A stretch of 22,507 nucleotides of DNA, from positions 1 to 22,507 of IMG/VR virus record IMGVR_UViG_3300005178_000004, one strand, 5' to 3'. Made by a program: the position numbers and the translations under genes. Positions 12,308-18,626 of the stretch are shown in pieces. The first letter of the stretch is position 1, and every line of letters starts with the position of its first letter. The notes under the pieces were generated by a model, which searched no databases, was not told the DNA's origin, and was given only the letters and a program-made list of their open reading frames with translations. The DNA is from a virus.

Positions 12308-12326
12308 GGGCGGGGAAGGGGTGGGG
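12308..12326 (+). promoter_or_regulatory. G-quadruplex motif in the -35 region of the replication promoter
   Basis: The plus strand reads GGG-C-GGGG-AA-GGGG-T-GGGG: four G-runs of three or four with loops of one, two and one base. Short loops make this a strong quadruplex candidate by the standard pattern rule. It ends two bases before the TG of the extended -10 element, so it occupies the place of a -35 box, on the non-template strand. Confidence 0.7.
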
Positions 12327-12328
12327 TA

Positions 12329-12337
12329 TGATATAAT
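12329..12337 (+). promoter_or_regulatory. Extended -10 promoter for the replication initiator
   Basis: TG (12329-12330), one base, and a perfect TATAAT (12332-12337) make an extended -10 promoter, a class that can work without a -35 box; none is present because a G-run motif lies there. Predicted transcription starts near 12344, giving a leader of about 109 bases before GTG 12453. That leader contains one TTCGCGAGA copy and the pseudoknot. Confidence 0.68.
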
Positions 12338-12391
12338 TCATCTATCGCGCCTTCTGACTTCGCGAGAGTCGGTGGGAAAAATTGAGTTAGT

Positions 12392-12446
12392 CGGTGATCG
12401 CTTTCCTCCAATCGCGGTCACTGGCTGGCTCTAAACGATTGGAGGA
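12392..12446 (+). promoter_or_regulatory. Leader RNA pseudoknot that sequesters the ribosome binding site
   Basis: Stem 1: GTGATCGC (12394-12401) pairs with GCGGTCAC (12414-12421), with one G-T pair, extendable by two pairs. Stem 2: TCCTCCAATCG (12404-12414), located in the loop of stem 1, pairs perfectly over 11 bases with CGATTGGAGGA (12436-12446). Stem 2 contains the GGAGG ribosome binding site (12441-12445), 7 bases before GTG 12453. The two stems share one base at 12414 and otherwise form an H-type pseudoknot or a two-state switch. Either way the ribosome site is buried when stem 2 forms. Confidence 0.62.
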
Positions 12447-12452
12447 TTCTCG

Positions 12453-13454
12453 GTGATTTCTATCTTTAACGGCAAAACCCGCAATCTGGGCAAAGGCCCT
12501 AAACAAGACATATGCATCCAGGTATCGATTGACCTTCGCAAGCACCTACACCTGTTAAAAGGCGCAAGGTTAGGCGTTTTGACGTGCATCGCCTCGCATT
12601 CTGATAATGAGGGGTGGGCATTCCCAAGCGTTGACACTATCAAACGCGAAACGGGGTACAATGAACATACGATCTATAAAGCCCTTGACGAACTATGCAA
12701 ATTAATCCTTGACGGTTCTCGAATTCTTTTGCGTCACCAGAAGGTAAATATTGAGCGCGGATATTTCGAATCGAATCGATATTTACTTTTCCCATCACCG
12801 GAAGAGGTCGCAAAATGGGAAAAGAAACGTGATGGTCCGACTGCGCAAAATGTGCATACGGGTGAACCGTCTGCTAGTTTTCCGCAGTCGGTAAAACCGC
12901 ACGCGGCAAATGCGCAGTCTAACTATAACCAATCTCTTAACAAGAGCCATGTTAAACAAGAGACAGTTAAAGCAAGTGAGAGTGTGCTGCCCGACATCGC
13001 GCAAAAGCGCTTGTCGGCTACGCAATCCCGCTCTCAAAAGGTCGATTCCCGAATAAATGAGATCATCAAATATTGGCGACTCGTAATGAGAAAGCCTACC
13101 GCGAAAATCCCCGATGCCCATATCAGGGCCGTAGCGCTACGATTAAGCAGAGGCGCGACAACGCAGGAAATCAAACTGGCGATAGAGGGTTGTCGAGATT
13201 CTGAGTATCACCAAGGCGACAAAGACGCCGGAAGGCTACCGTTCAACGATTTGGTGATAATCTGTAACGATGAACTGAAATATGACCGATTTATTGAAGG
13301 CAGATGTGCAAGCGCTGGAAACTGGACAGTCAAATGCTGTAATGCCCCGCTTGATTTGCGAAAAGAGGCGTGCTCCAAATGCGGCGGCAAATGCGATTGC
13401 GACGACATAAGGCAACGTTGGCTTAAGGATCATAAATTAGAAGGTGCCGCATGA
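12453..13454 (+). CDS. Phage replication initiator (HTH_36-type replisome organiser), 333 aa
   Basis: Residues about 35-115 form a winged helix-turn-helix: LKGARLGVLTCIASHSDNEG, then FPSVDTIKRETGYNEHTIYK and ALDELCKLI, the pattern of HTH_36 domains in phage replication proteins. Residues 120-200 are a polar, low-complexity hinge. Residues about 198-282 (INEIIKYWRLVMRKPTAKIP, then helices ending FNDLVIICNDELKYDRFIEG) resemble the C-terminal, helicase-loading region of replisome organisers. The last part has Cys295, 296, 307, 310, 314 and 316, a zinc-ribbon-like cluster. Start is GTG 12453 with GGAGG 7 bases upstream inside a pseudoknot. The role, by analogy with lambda O, is to bind the origin and recruit helicase. 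It overlaps the next gene as ATGA. Confidence 0.8.
   Translation: MISIFNGKTRNLGKGPKQDICIQVSIDLRKHLHLLKGARLGVLTCIASHSDNEGWAFPSVDTIKRETGYNEHTIYKALDELCKLILDGSRILLRHQKVNIERGYFESNRYLLFPSPEEVAKWEKKRDGPTAQNVHTGEPSASFPQSVKPHAANAQSNYNQSLNKSHVKQETVKASESVLPDIAQKRLSATQSRSQKVDSRINEIIKYWRLVMRKPTAKIPDAHIRAVALRLSRGATTQEIKLAIEGCRDSEYHQGDKDAGRLPFNDLVIICNDELKYDRFIEGRCASAGNWTVKCCNAPLDLRKEACSKCGGKCDCDDIRQRWLKDHKLEGAA
12839..12981 (+). other. Candidate replication origin inside the initiator gene
   Basis: Within the hinge-coding part, GACTGCGCA (12839-12847) and TGCGCAGTC (12911-12919) are inverted copies, with another GCAGTC at 12884-12889. Directly after come three AT-rich units, TTAACAAGAG (12937), TTAAACAAGAG (12952) and TTAAAGCAAG (12967), spaced exactly 15 bases. 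Repeats in the hinge of the initiator gene followed by AT-rich DNA is the lambda ori layout. The code for a repetitive Lys/Ser/Val linker could also produce this pattern. Confidence 0.38.
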
Positions 13455-13747
13455 ACATCCCAATCTTCACAGCCCTCTCGCTACTCCCGGATGGTGAGCA
13501 ATTCACGATATACTTTAACCACCGCTCCGACCAGCCCGCACGAAAGCGCATGATTGGATTAGATGAACTGCACAATCTAACGAAGGACTTCGATACGCTG
13601 ATATTCGGCAACAGCGTCAAGCATAATCTGGGAAAGGTGCCGATGCTCACCGGACGATCAGAACGGATATGGATTAAGCCTGACAAGAAGAAGATTGCGG
13701 CGTTTATGAAAAGGTATGGCTTGAAGTTTAAGAGGAGGGCAGCATGA
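13451..13747 (+). CDS. Hypothetical basic protein, 98 aa
   Basis: The protein reads MNIPIFTALSLLPDGEQFTI, then YFNHRSDQPARKRMIGLDEL, and ends with a strongly basic KRYGLKFKRRAA. AGAAGG lies 8 bases before the ATG, which overlaps the stop of the initiator gene as ATGA. No motif is recognised; the basic tail and position next to the initiator suggest a nucleic-acid-related accessory role, which is inference only. Confidence 0.75.
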   Translation: MNIPIFTALSLLPDGEQFTIYFNHRSDQPARKRMIGLDELHNLTKDFDTLIFGNSVKHNLGKVPMLTGRSERIWIKPDKKKIAAFMKRYGLKFKRRAA

Positions 13748-13995
13748 GTAAGTTTATTGAAGATCACGAAATTAAAGAAGGGACGATGTGCTGGATTGGC
13801 GTTGATGATGGGTGGCTTGAAGTTATCGTCTTCCAGGCGGTTGGGTCGGAAATCAGAGCGTGGTTTCGGCAGCATAGGCAGACAAGTGCTGAGTTTCGAG
13901 CAAATGGATTTGCATTAAGCCCAATTGGATATCCCGTCCATTCACCCAGGGAAATATTATCGAAGGAAGCACAATGGGATCAGGAGGGGAGATAA
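13744..13995 (+). CDS. Hypothetical protein, 83 aa
   Basis: The protein reads MSKFIEDHEIKEGTMCWIGV, then a beta-rich core (WLEVIVFQAVGSEIRAWFRQ) and a Gly/Pro-rich end. AGGAGG lies 5 bases before the ATG, which overlaps the preceding stop (ATGA). It ends in a TAATG junction with the next gene. No family recognised. Confidence 0.75.
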   Translation: MSKFIEDHEIKEGTMCWIGVDDGWLEVIVFQAVGSEIRAWFRQHRQTSAEFRANGFALSPIGYPVHSPREILSKEAQWDQEGR

Positions 13996-14201
13996 TGCCG
14001 AAGACAATAAAGACCGTAGTGATCGGTGAAGCAATCATTGACGAGGGTAGCTTTGTTTTTATTCGCTATAAAAATGGCTCGATCAATATGCCGTTAAATC
14101 TATTGCCAGAGATTACCCAGAAGCAGATTAAAAACGGTGAAGAGATTCGCGTCAAGGCTACGTTTGAAGGGACAGTTGATGCAATAACAGAGGTTAAGTA
14201 G
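13995..14201 (+). CDS. Hypothetical beta-rich protein, 68 aa
   Basis: From ATG 13995 the protein reads MPKTIKTVVIGEAIIDEGSF, then VFIRYKNGSINMPLNLLPEI. It is a compact strand-rich protein ending in TFEGTVDAITEVK, like a small barrel, without a recognised family. The frame extends to 13974, but the TAATG overlap with the upstream stop and GGAGGGG 6 bases upstream select 13995. It is followed 2 bases after its stop by the next ATG. Confidence 0.75.
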   Translation: MPKTIKTVVIGEAIIDEGSFVFIRYKNGSINMPLNLLPEITQKQIKNGEEIRVKATFEGTVDAITEVK

Positions 14202-14203
14202 CA

Positions 14204-14557
14204 ATGACCAGATTCGACGCGGTAAAGCGCATTGGCGAGGACTATACGAGAGAACACGGAAGGATACGAATGAGAGAATATTTATTGAACTTATTGAAAC
14301 AACTGGAGATTGCGATAGCGCCACCCGAAGGATGTCATCATGCGATTATGCATTCCCAATATGGGAACGACGAAAGCGGATGGGAAGACAGGCTCGCGTT
14401 ACAGCTAAACTTAGACGGACAATTCGTCACGCTGTTCCTCGATGATGATGATTTTAATCTGACCTACACTGAGCTTGCGCGGAAGATCAAGGAATATCTT
14501 GAAGTTCAAACGGCTAAAGATCGTGACGGGCATCTGGTAATTGGCAATCCTGCATAA
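14204..14557 (+). CDS. Hypothetical protein, 117 aa
   Basis: The protein begins MTRFDAVKRIGEDYTREHGR, with a basic N-terminal helix, then LLNLLKQLEIAIAPPEGCHH and an acidic region (FVTLFLDDDDFNLTYTELAR). An AGAGG lies about 9 bases before the ATG. Acidic Asp-rich loops could bind metal, but no known motif is present. It is the last gene of the replication-linked group; a 73-base gap with a structured element separates it from the terminase genes. Confidence 0.72.
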   Translation: MTRFDAVKRIGEDYTREHGRIRMREYLLNLLKQLEIAIAPPEGCHHAIMHSQYGNDESGWEDRLALQLNLDGQFVTLFLDDDDFNLTYTELARKIKEYLEVQTAKDRDGHLVIGNPA

Positions 14558-14564
14558 TTCTGTG

Positions 14565-14623
14565 GTCAAAGTAACCCGAATGGGTTAGGATATAGTGTAT
14601 GTATATGATATACACTCTTTGAC
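14565..14623 (+). ncRNA. Three-way-junction RNA candidate before the terminase genes
   Basis: P1: GTCAAAG (14565-14571) pairs with CTTTGAC (14617-14623), 7 bp. P2: TAACCC (14572-14577) pairs with GGGTTA (14582-14587) around GAAT, starting at the very next base. P3: AGTGTAT (14594-14600) pairs with ATACACT (14610-14616), extendable by a G-T and a T-A pair, ending directly beside P1. Only GGATAT (14588-14593) is unpaired in the junction. All arms are perfect. The terminase small-subunit ATG lies 7 bases after P1 and has no ribosome binding site. Alternatively the palindromes are DNA operators or a packaging site overlapping an extended -10 (TG 14606-14607, TATACA 14609-14614). Confidence 0.5.
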
Positions 14624-14630
14624 GGTCTAA

Positions 14631-15272
14631 ATGAATAGAAAACCCTATGACGCTTGTGGCGCAAAGAAAAAGCAAGGTGAAGGCACTTGTACCCAGCCTG
14701 CCGGATGGGGAACGGACCATTTTGGGCAGGGTAAGTGTAAGCTTCACGGAGGTGCAACCCCAATCAAGTCAACGGGTAGATACTCCAAAATCAAGCGTCC
14801 AGCTTTACGCGAACGCATTGAACGATTTGAAGCTGACCCTGACCCGACGAACCTGCTACCGGAAGTCTCTCTATTACGCGCTTTCACTGAAGACCTCATG
14901 GAGCGATGGGATGATATTTACGGGCCCGATGGTGCTTTGCTGGCTTGGCATAGCTCATTTGGCAATCCCGAAAACGCGAATCCTAAACCACGCCAGATGC
15001 CCGATTTTAGTGCAATCACAACGGTTGTCAAAGAGGTCGGGGCAATGGTTGACCGTATCCAGAAATGGAAGTCTGAAGGATCGATCACAATGGAAACGTT
15101 TAACCGCGTGGTTCAAAGTTTCGGCTCTGAACTTGTGCTTGCTGTCAACGAGGCCGGACTAGATGAGCCTACGAGTACCCGTCTTCTCAATTCCATCGAA
15201 CAGCGGTGGGCCTCTATCCGGCTTGAACCTGTCAAGCCCGGCAATAAGAGGACTGAGGGAAACGAGGAGTAA
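14631..15272 (+). CDS. terS: Terminase small subunit with N-terminal zinc-binding HGGATP domain, 213 aa
   Basis: The N-terminus reads MNRKPYDACGAKKKQGEGTC, then TQPAGWGTDHFGQGKCKLHG and GATPIKSTGRYS. Cys9, Cys20, Cys36 and His39 are zinc-ligand candidates, and CKLHGGATP followed by GRYS is, as I recall, a frequent start of phage terminase small subunits. The rest is helical, with a central segment LLPEVSLLRAFTEDLMERWD and a C-terminal oligomerisation-like helix. The position directly before the large subunit supports the call. The protein would recognise the packaging site and load the motor. There is no Shine-Dalgarno sequence; a structured element ends 7 bases before the ATG. Confidence 0.8.
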   Translation: MNRKPYDACGAKKKQGEGTCTQPAGWGTDHFGQGKCKLHGGATPIKSTGRYSKIKRPALRERIERFEADPDPTNLLPEVSLLRAFTEDLMERWDDIYGPDGALLAWHSSFGNPENANPKPRQMPDFSAITTVVKEVGAMVDRIQKWKSEGSITMETFNRVVQSFGSELVLAVNEAGLDEPTSTRLLNSIEQRWASIRLEPVKPGNKRTEGNEE

Positions 15273-16647
15273 GACAAAGAATCGGGACTCAACCCGCCTC
15301 GCCTTTCGCGGTGCAAACCTTGAAATCCAATCCTATCGCGGCCGTGAATTCCTTCTCTCGGGCCCTGCCGAAACTGGCAAAACTGTGGCAGCATTATGGT
15401 TACTAGATTCTCTATTGCGCGAAACACCGAAAGCGCATGGCGTCCTTGCTCGTAAATTACATGTCTCAATTGCCGGTACTGTTCTTGTCACTTATAAGCG
15501 AATACAAGAGATTCGTGAAAAGATGGGGGAAAAGCAATCCATTCCATACGGTGGTGAAAAGCCGGAATTCTATACCTATTCAAATGGGGCAAAGTTATGG
15601 ATTGGCGGACTCGACAACCCGAATAAGATGCTTTCCGGTGAACGGGATTTTATCTACATCAACCAAGCGGAAGAGCTAAAGCTTGACGACTGGGAAATCC
15701 TTTTCACTCGCTGCACCGGCCGTGGCGCTGTCACGAAGACGCCAATGATTTTCGGTGATTGCAATCCCGGCGCGGAAGATCATTGGATATTGAAACGCCC
15801 CAGTCTAAAACTTTTCCACTCAAAGCATATCGATAATCCGTCGCTATATGATGAAAACGGAAACCTGACAGAGCAGGGCGTTCGCACGCTTGCCACGCTT
15901 CAAAGTCTGACAGGTATTCGCAAGTCGCGATTATGGGAAGGCAAATGGGTTGGCGCGGAAGGATTGTTTTTCGATGAATGGGACGATACTGTTCATACTT
16001 GCGAACCCTTTGCAATCCCCAAAGATTGGCCGGTTTGGGGCGCTCTGGATTATGGGCAGGTCCATAATACAGCGTTCGGGCTATTCACCGAGAACGAAGG
16101 AACGATTTATCTAATCGGTGAGCATATCCGGCATAGATGGCTTCCACCGATGCATTGCAAAGCAATAAGACGAATGATGGAGCGGAACGGTATCAATCCA
16201 GATAGCGTGAGACAGGTTGTCGCTGGGCATGATTGTTTTCAAGTGAAGGGCGATGCGAACGGCAGAACGATTGCGCAGCAATACCTTGACGCGCTAGACC
16301 CTGAAACACAATTACCGATTGGATTGAAGCTGGAAATGGCTAACGTAGCGCGAATTTCAGGCGCGGCTGAATTGCTCAATAGATTGGGTAATGCCGAAAT
16401 GAAGATAGCGCCGAAATTCAAAATCTTCAGAACTTGCCCGCGTTCAATTGCGGCAATGCCAAGAATGGTGCATGATCCGCGAGAGCCAAACGATGTGTTA
16501 AAAGTTGACGCGGATCAAAATGGCGATGGTGGAGATGACGAATATGATATGATTCGCTACGGAACAATGACAAGAGCGACAAGAGCCGCCGCCGTTTCCC
16601 CTGGCGGTGCAAAGCGAACAAGCCGATGGATACACGAAGGAATGTAG
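15163..16647 (+). CDS. terL: Terminase large subunit (packaging ATPase and nuclease), 494 aa
   Basis: Walker A GPAETGKT is at residues 67-74; the Walker B-type strand FIYINQAEEL is at 163-172 with Glu170/171 as catalytic acid; the coupling motif GDCNPG is at 198-203. The RNase H-like nuclease follows: Asp296 in ALDYG, Asp357 in GHDCF and the acidic DDEYDM at 458-463. It powers DNA translocation into the prohead and cuts the concatemer. The earliest start, ATG 15163, has GAGG 9 bases upstream but overlaps terS by 110 bases; TTG 15223 is the next option. No ATG, GTG or TTG lies between terS and the conserved region, so the true start is open. Confidence 0.92.
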   Translation: MSLRVPVFSIPSNSGGPLSGLNLSSPAIRGLRETRSKTKNRDSTRLAFRGANLEIQSYRGREFLLSGPAETGKTVAALWLLDSLLRETPKAHGVLARKLHVSIAGTVLVTYKRIQEIREKMGEKQSIPYGGEKPEFYTYSNGAKLWIGGLDNPNKMLSGERDFIYINQAEELKLDDWEILFTRCTGRGAVTKTPMIFGDCNPGAEDHWILKRPSLKLFHSKHIDNPSLYDENGNLTEQGVRTLATLQSLTGIRKSRLWEGKWVGAEGLFFDEWDDTVHTCEPFAIPKDWPVWGALDYGQVHNTAFGLFTENEGTIYLIGEHIRHRWLPPMHCKAIRRMMERNGINPDSVRQVVAGHDCFQVKGDANGRTIAQQYLDALDPETQLPIGLKLEMANVARISGAAELLNRLGNAEMKIAPKFKIFRTCPRSIAAMPRMVHDPREPNDVLKVDADQNGDGGDDEYDMIRYGTMTRATRAAAVSPGGAKRTSRWIHEGM

Positions 16648-16654
16648 CTAATAG

Positions 16655-17971
16655 ATGGCACAAAACAAAGAATATGGCGTAACTGGACTTATCCGCTTTG
16701 CGGGCGTGGTCTTTGAAGAGCAGCTTATTGAACTTCAGGGCTACCGCTGGCCGAAGATCGTCAAGTCCATGTCGGAAAGCTCGTCAATCGTTGGCGGGTT
16801 TTTGTATGCCATTGAAATGTTGTGTCGTCAAACCGATTGGCCGATTGTGCCCACTGATGAAACTAACGCCGATGATAAAGAGGCCGCCGCGTTCATTCAG
16901 GAATGTATTGACGATCTTGAATTGTCCTGGCAGGACACGCTTGCTGAGATATTGACGTTCCTGCCGTGGGGCTGGGCCGTAATGGAAAAGGTGTTAAAGA
17001 AACGTCCCGATGGTCAAATAGGATGGTTACGATGGGGATCGCGCGCGCAAGAGACTTTATTTCGATGGGAGTTCGATGATATTGGTACAGCCACGGCGAT
17101 GGTGCAATGGCCACCGCCTGATTACATACAGCGAACGATACCGCTAGATAAGTGTTTACATTTCCGCACAAAAAGCCACAAAGGAAACCCTGAAGGCAAA
17201 TCAATACTCAGGACAAGTTACCTTGATTGGTACAATTCAACGAACATCAAACGAATTGAGGCAATAGGTATTGAACGAGACTTGGCAGGATTTCCCGTTG
17301 CAAAGATACCGTCGTCGGTGATTACGGCTGGTGGAGACGTGCTGAAGAATTGGGAAGACTCCATGGCCAATATACGCCGTGATGAACAGGAATTTCTAAT
17401 CATCCCATCTGACACGGACGAGAAAGGTCATCCGCTATACGCCGTTGAACTGCTGGCATCCTCTGGTAAGCGTCAATTTGACACAGATAAGATTATCCGT
17501 CGCTATGAAACCCGAATGATGCAGGCTGTCCTTGCTGATTTTATGATGCTTGGACATGAGGGCGTCGGTAGCTATGCCCTATCGAGTGACAAGACGAAGC
17601 TATTCTCGGTATCTATTGGCGGATTCATGGACACGATCTGTCAGACGATTAATCGACACGGAATCGATGAGCTTTTGGCGATGAACGGCTACAAGGGCAA
17701 GTGCCAGATGACGCACGGCGATTTAGAGAAAGTACCGCTTGATTCGCTGGCCGCGATTTTCAACATGTACGATAAGCTCCAGATAGCGTTGACTGATGAG
17801 GAAAAAGCCTGGGTGAAGAGGCAATCGGGATTTCCAAAGTCGGATATAGCGCAGATTGATGATAATACGGATGGAACGGCGGGTCAGTTAGATAGAGATG
17901 GGAGCGATACCGACGTTGCACAACCCGCACCGCCAGTGCCAGACGTGAAAGCGCCGGTGATTAAGGAATAG
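16655..17971 (+). CDS. Portal protein, Mu Gp29-like (DUF935), 438 aa
   Basis: The N-terminal part contains KSMSESSSIVGGFLYAIEML and a Trp-rich FLPWGWAVMEKVLKKRPDG, as in DUF935/Mu Gp29 portals, followed by IPLDKCLHFRTKSHKGNPEG and KSILRTSYLDWY, the typical portal core. The C-terminus is an Asp/Pro-rich tail. Twelve copies form the head vertex through which TerL drives DNA and to which the neck is attached. It begins 8 bases after terL, with GAAGGA 13 bases upstream. Its end overlaps a minus-strand gene by 11 bases. Confidence 0.88.
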   Translation: MAQNKEYGVTGLIRFAGVVFEEQLIELQGYRWPKIVKSMSESSSIVGGFLYAIEMLCRQTDWPIVPTDETNADDKEAAAFIQECIDDLELSWQDTLAEILTFLPWGWAVMEKVLKKRPDGQIGWLRWGSRAQETLFRWEFDDIGTATAMVQWPPPDYIQRTIPLDKCLHFRTKSHKGNPEGKSILRTSYLDWYNSTNIKRIEAIGIERDLAGFPVAKIPSSVITAGGDVLKNWEDSMANIRRDEQEFLIIPSDTDEKGHPLYAVELLASSGKRQFDTDKIIRRYETRMMQAVLADFMMLGHEGVGSYALSSDKTKLFSVSIGGFMDTICQTINRHGIDELLAMNGYKGKCQMTHGDLEKVPLDSLAAIFNMYDKLQIALTDEEKAWVKRQSGFPKSDIAQIDDNTDGTAGQLDRDGSDTDVAQPAPPVPDVKAPVIKE

Positions 17972-18218
17972 TCTCAAGATGCTGGAAAAACCAGTTCACG
18001 CTGTTGAATTTATACGGGCCTGTTGCGCCGCGCACCCATTCCGGGAAGCGGTTATCCCCCTCCACGATCACTAAATCAATACCAAACTGATCGCCGTGAA
18101 ATCGCCGTGCGACAGATCGATGCACGACGCGCCAATACTCAGGGAATTTAGATTCATCGGCGGCTGGAAAGATTGCGCGGCGGCCTTCTGAGTTTTCGGC
18201 AAAGTTATCTACGGACAT
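17961..18218 (-). CDS. Hypothetical protein in an antisense cassette, 85 aa
   Basis: From ATG 18218 the protein reads MSVDNFAENSEGRRAIFPAA, then a basic core YWRVVHRSVARRFHGDQFGI and ends FFQHLETIP. AAGGAG lies 5 bases before this ATG, so the longer frame from 18260 is rejected. It is oriented against the head genes and follows an XRE-type regulator, separated from it by a hairpin with T-runs. Genes placed like this are often morons expressed independently of the late genes, with immunity or host-interaction roles. No family is recognised. Confidence 0.72.
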   Translation of the reverse strand: MSVDNFAENSEGRRAIFPAADESKFPEYWRVVHRSVARRFHGDQFGIDLVIVEGDNRFPEWVRGATGPYKFNSVNWFFQHLETIP

Positions 18219-18246
18219 TGCGTCTCCTTTGCGGAGAGAGAATACT

Positions 18247-18270
18247 AAAAAATGAGCCATCGGGCATTTT
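18247..18270 (-). terminator. Short bidirectional-looking hairpin terminator
   Basis: The minus strand reads AAAATG, a 10-base centre with a CC/GG or GCC/GGC core, then CATTTTTT: the outer 6 bp are perfect and the T-run follows. It lies between the XRE-type gene (ending at 18303) and the gene starting at 18218. The plus strand shows a shorter T-run. The core is weak, so partial attenuation is as likely as full termination. Confidence 0.4.
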
Positions 18271-18302
18271 CTTGCTTCCAGCCGGTAAGACTGGATACGG
18301 GT

Positions 18303-18524
18303 CTACTTCAGGCATATCTTCTCATACCTCTCTATCCATTCCCGCGTCCACGGTATGAATCCATTCTCTTTCCGTGACAGTGTTGTCTTATGACATTTAA
18401 GTCGTCGCGCCAATCCGGCAAGCGAATATTTAGCCTTTCGCCGTAGCGCTCGCATCTCGACCCCGATGTCATCCGGTATCTTTCCCGTACCCTCACATTT
18501 TGGACAATCTTTCTCTTTTGCCAT
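18303..18524 (-). CDS. XRE-type HTH regulator with N-terminal zinc knuckle, 73 aa
   Basis: Residues 1-20 carry CPKCEGTGKIP, one CxxCxGxG knuckle as in DnaJ repeats. Residues about 24-70 form a helix-turn-helix of the XRE/Cro type: MRALRRKAKYSLAGLARRLK, then CHKTTLSRKENGFIPWTREW and a closing helix IERYEKIC. A turn with SLAGLARRL and the recognition helix KTTLSRKENG fits the family. The mRNA is predicted to be nearly leaderless (promoter 18561-18533). It probably represses its own cassette and perhaps neighbouring late genes. The knuckle-HTH fusion is unusual. Confidence 0.82.
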   Translation of the reverse strand: MAKEKDCPKCEGTGKIPDDIGVEMRALRRKAKYSLAGLARRLKCHKTTLSRKENGFIPWTREWIERYEKICLK

Positions 18525-18532
18525 CGGTTTCC

Positions 18533-18561
18533 AGTATACGCAACTTTAAACGATATTTCAA
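18533..18561 (-). promoter_or_regulatory. Promoter of the XRE cassette, leaderless
   Basis: On the minus strand TTGAAA (complement of 18561-18556), a 17-base spacer and TATACT (complement of 18538-18533) form a good sigma70 promoter. Transcription is predicted near 18526, two bases before the ATG at 18524, with no ribosome binding site. An interrupted palindrome CCGTTGGAACGG at 18569-18580, just upstream of the -35 box, is a candidate operator. Confidence 0.68.
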
Positions 18562-18590
18562 TCATAAACCGTTGGAACGGCTATCGCTTG

Positions 18591-18620
18591 TTGACGCAGA
18601 GTTTATATGTGTGTTTGTAT
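18591..18620 (+). promoter_or_regulatory. Weak candidate rightward promoter
   Basis: TTGACG (18591-18596), an 18-base spacer and TTGTAT (18615-18620) would start transcription near 18627, which is the GTG of the following zinc-protein gene. The -10 matches the consensus at only three positions, so this may be chance. It is noted because that gene has no ribosome binding site and lies divergent from the XRE promoter. Confidence 0.25.
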
Positions 18621-18626
18621 GAAAAC

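Larger units (their letters stand above)
12294..12367. repeat. Direct repeats TTCGCGAGA flanking the rightward promoter (candidate operators)
   Basis: TTCGCGAGA occurs at 12294-12302 and 12359-12367, 65 bases apart start to start, on either side of the extended -10 promoter at 12329-12337. Each copy contains the palindrome TCGCGA. A related string TCTCGCAA, one base short of the complement, lies at 12249-12256 near the leftward promoter. The placement at about -50 and +16 fits a pair of repressor sites. Confidence 0.45.

Noticed and set aside
11967-12411. Long N-terminal extensions of the first two genes of the leftward operon
   Set aside because: One is antiphase to a better gene and the other runs through the leftward promoter and the G-rich control region; internal ATGs with GGGAG fit better.
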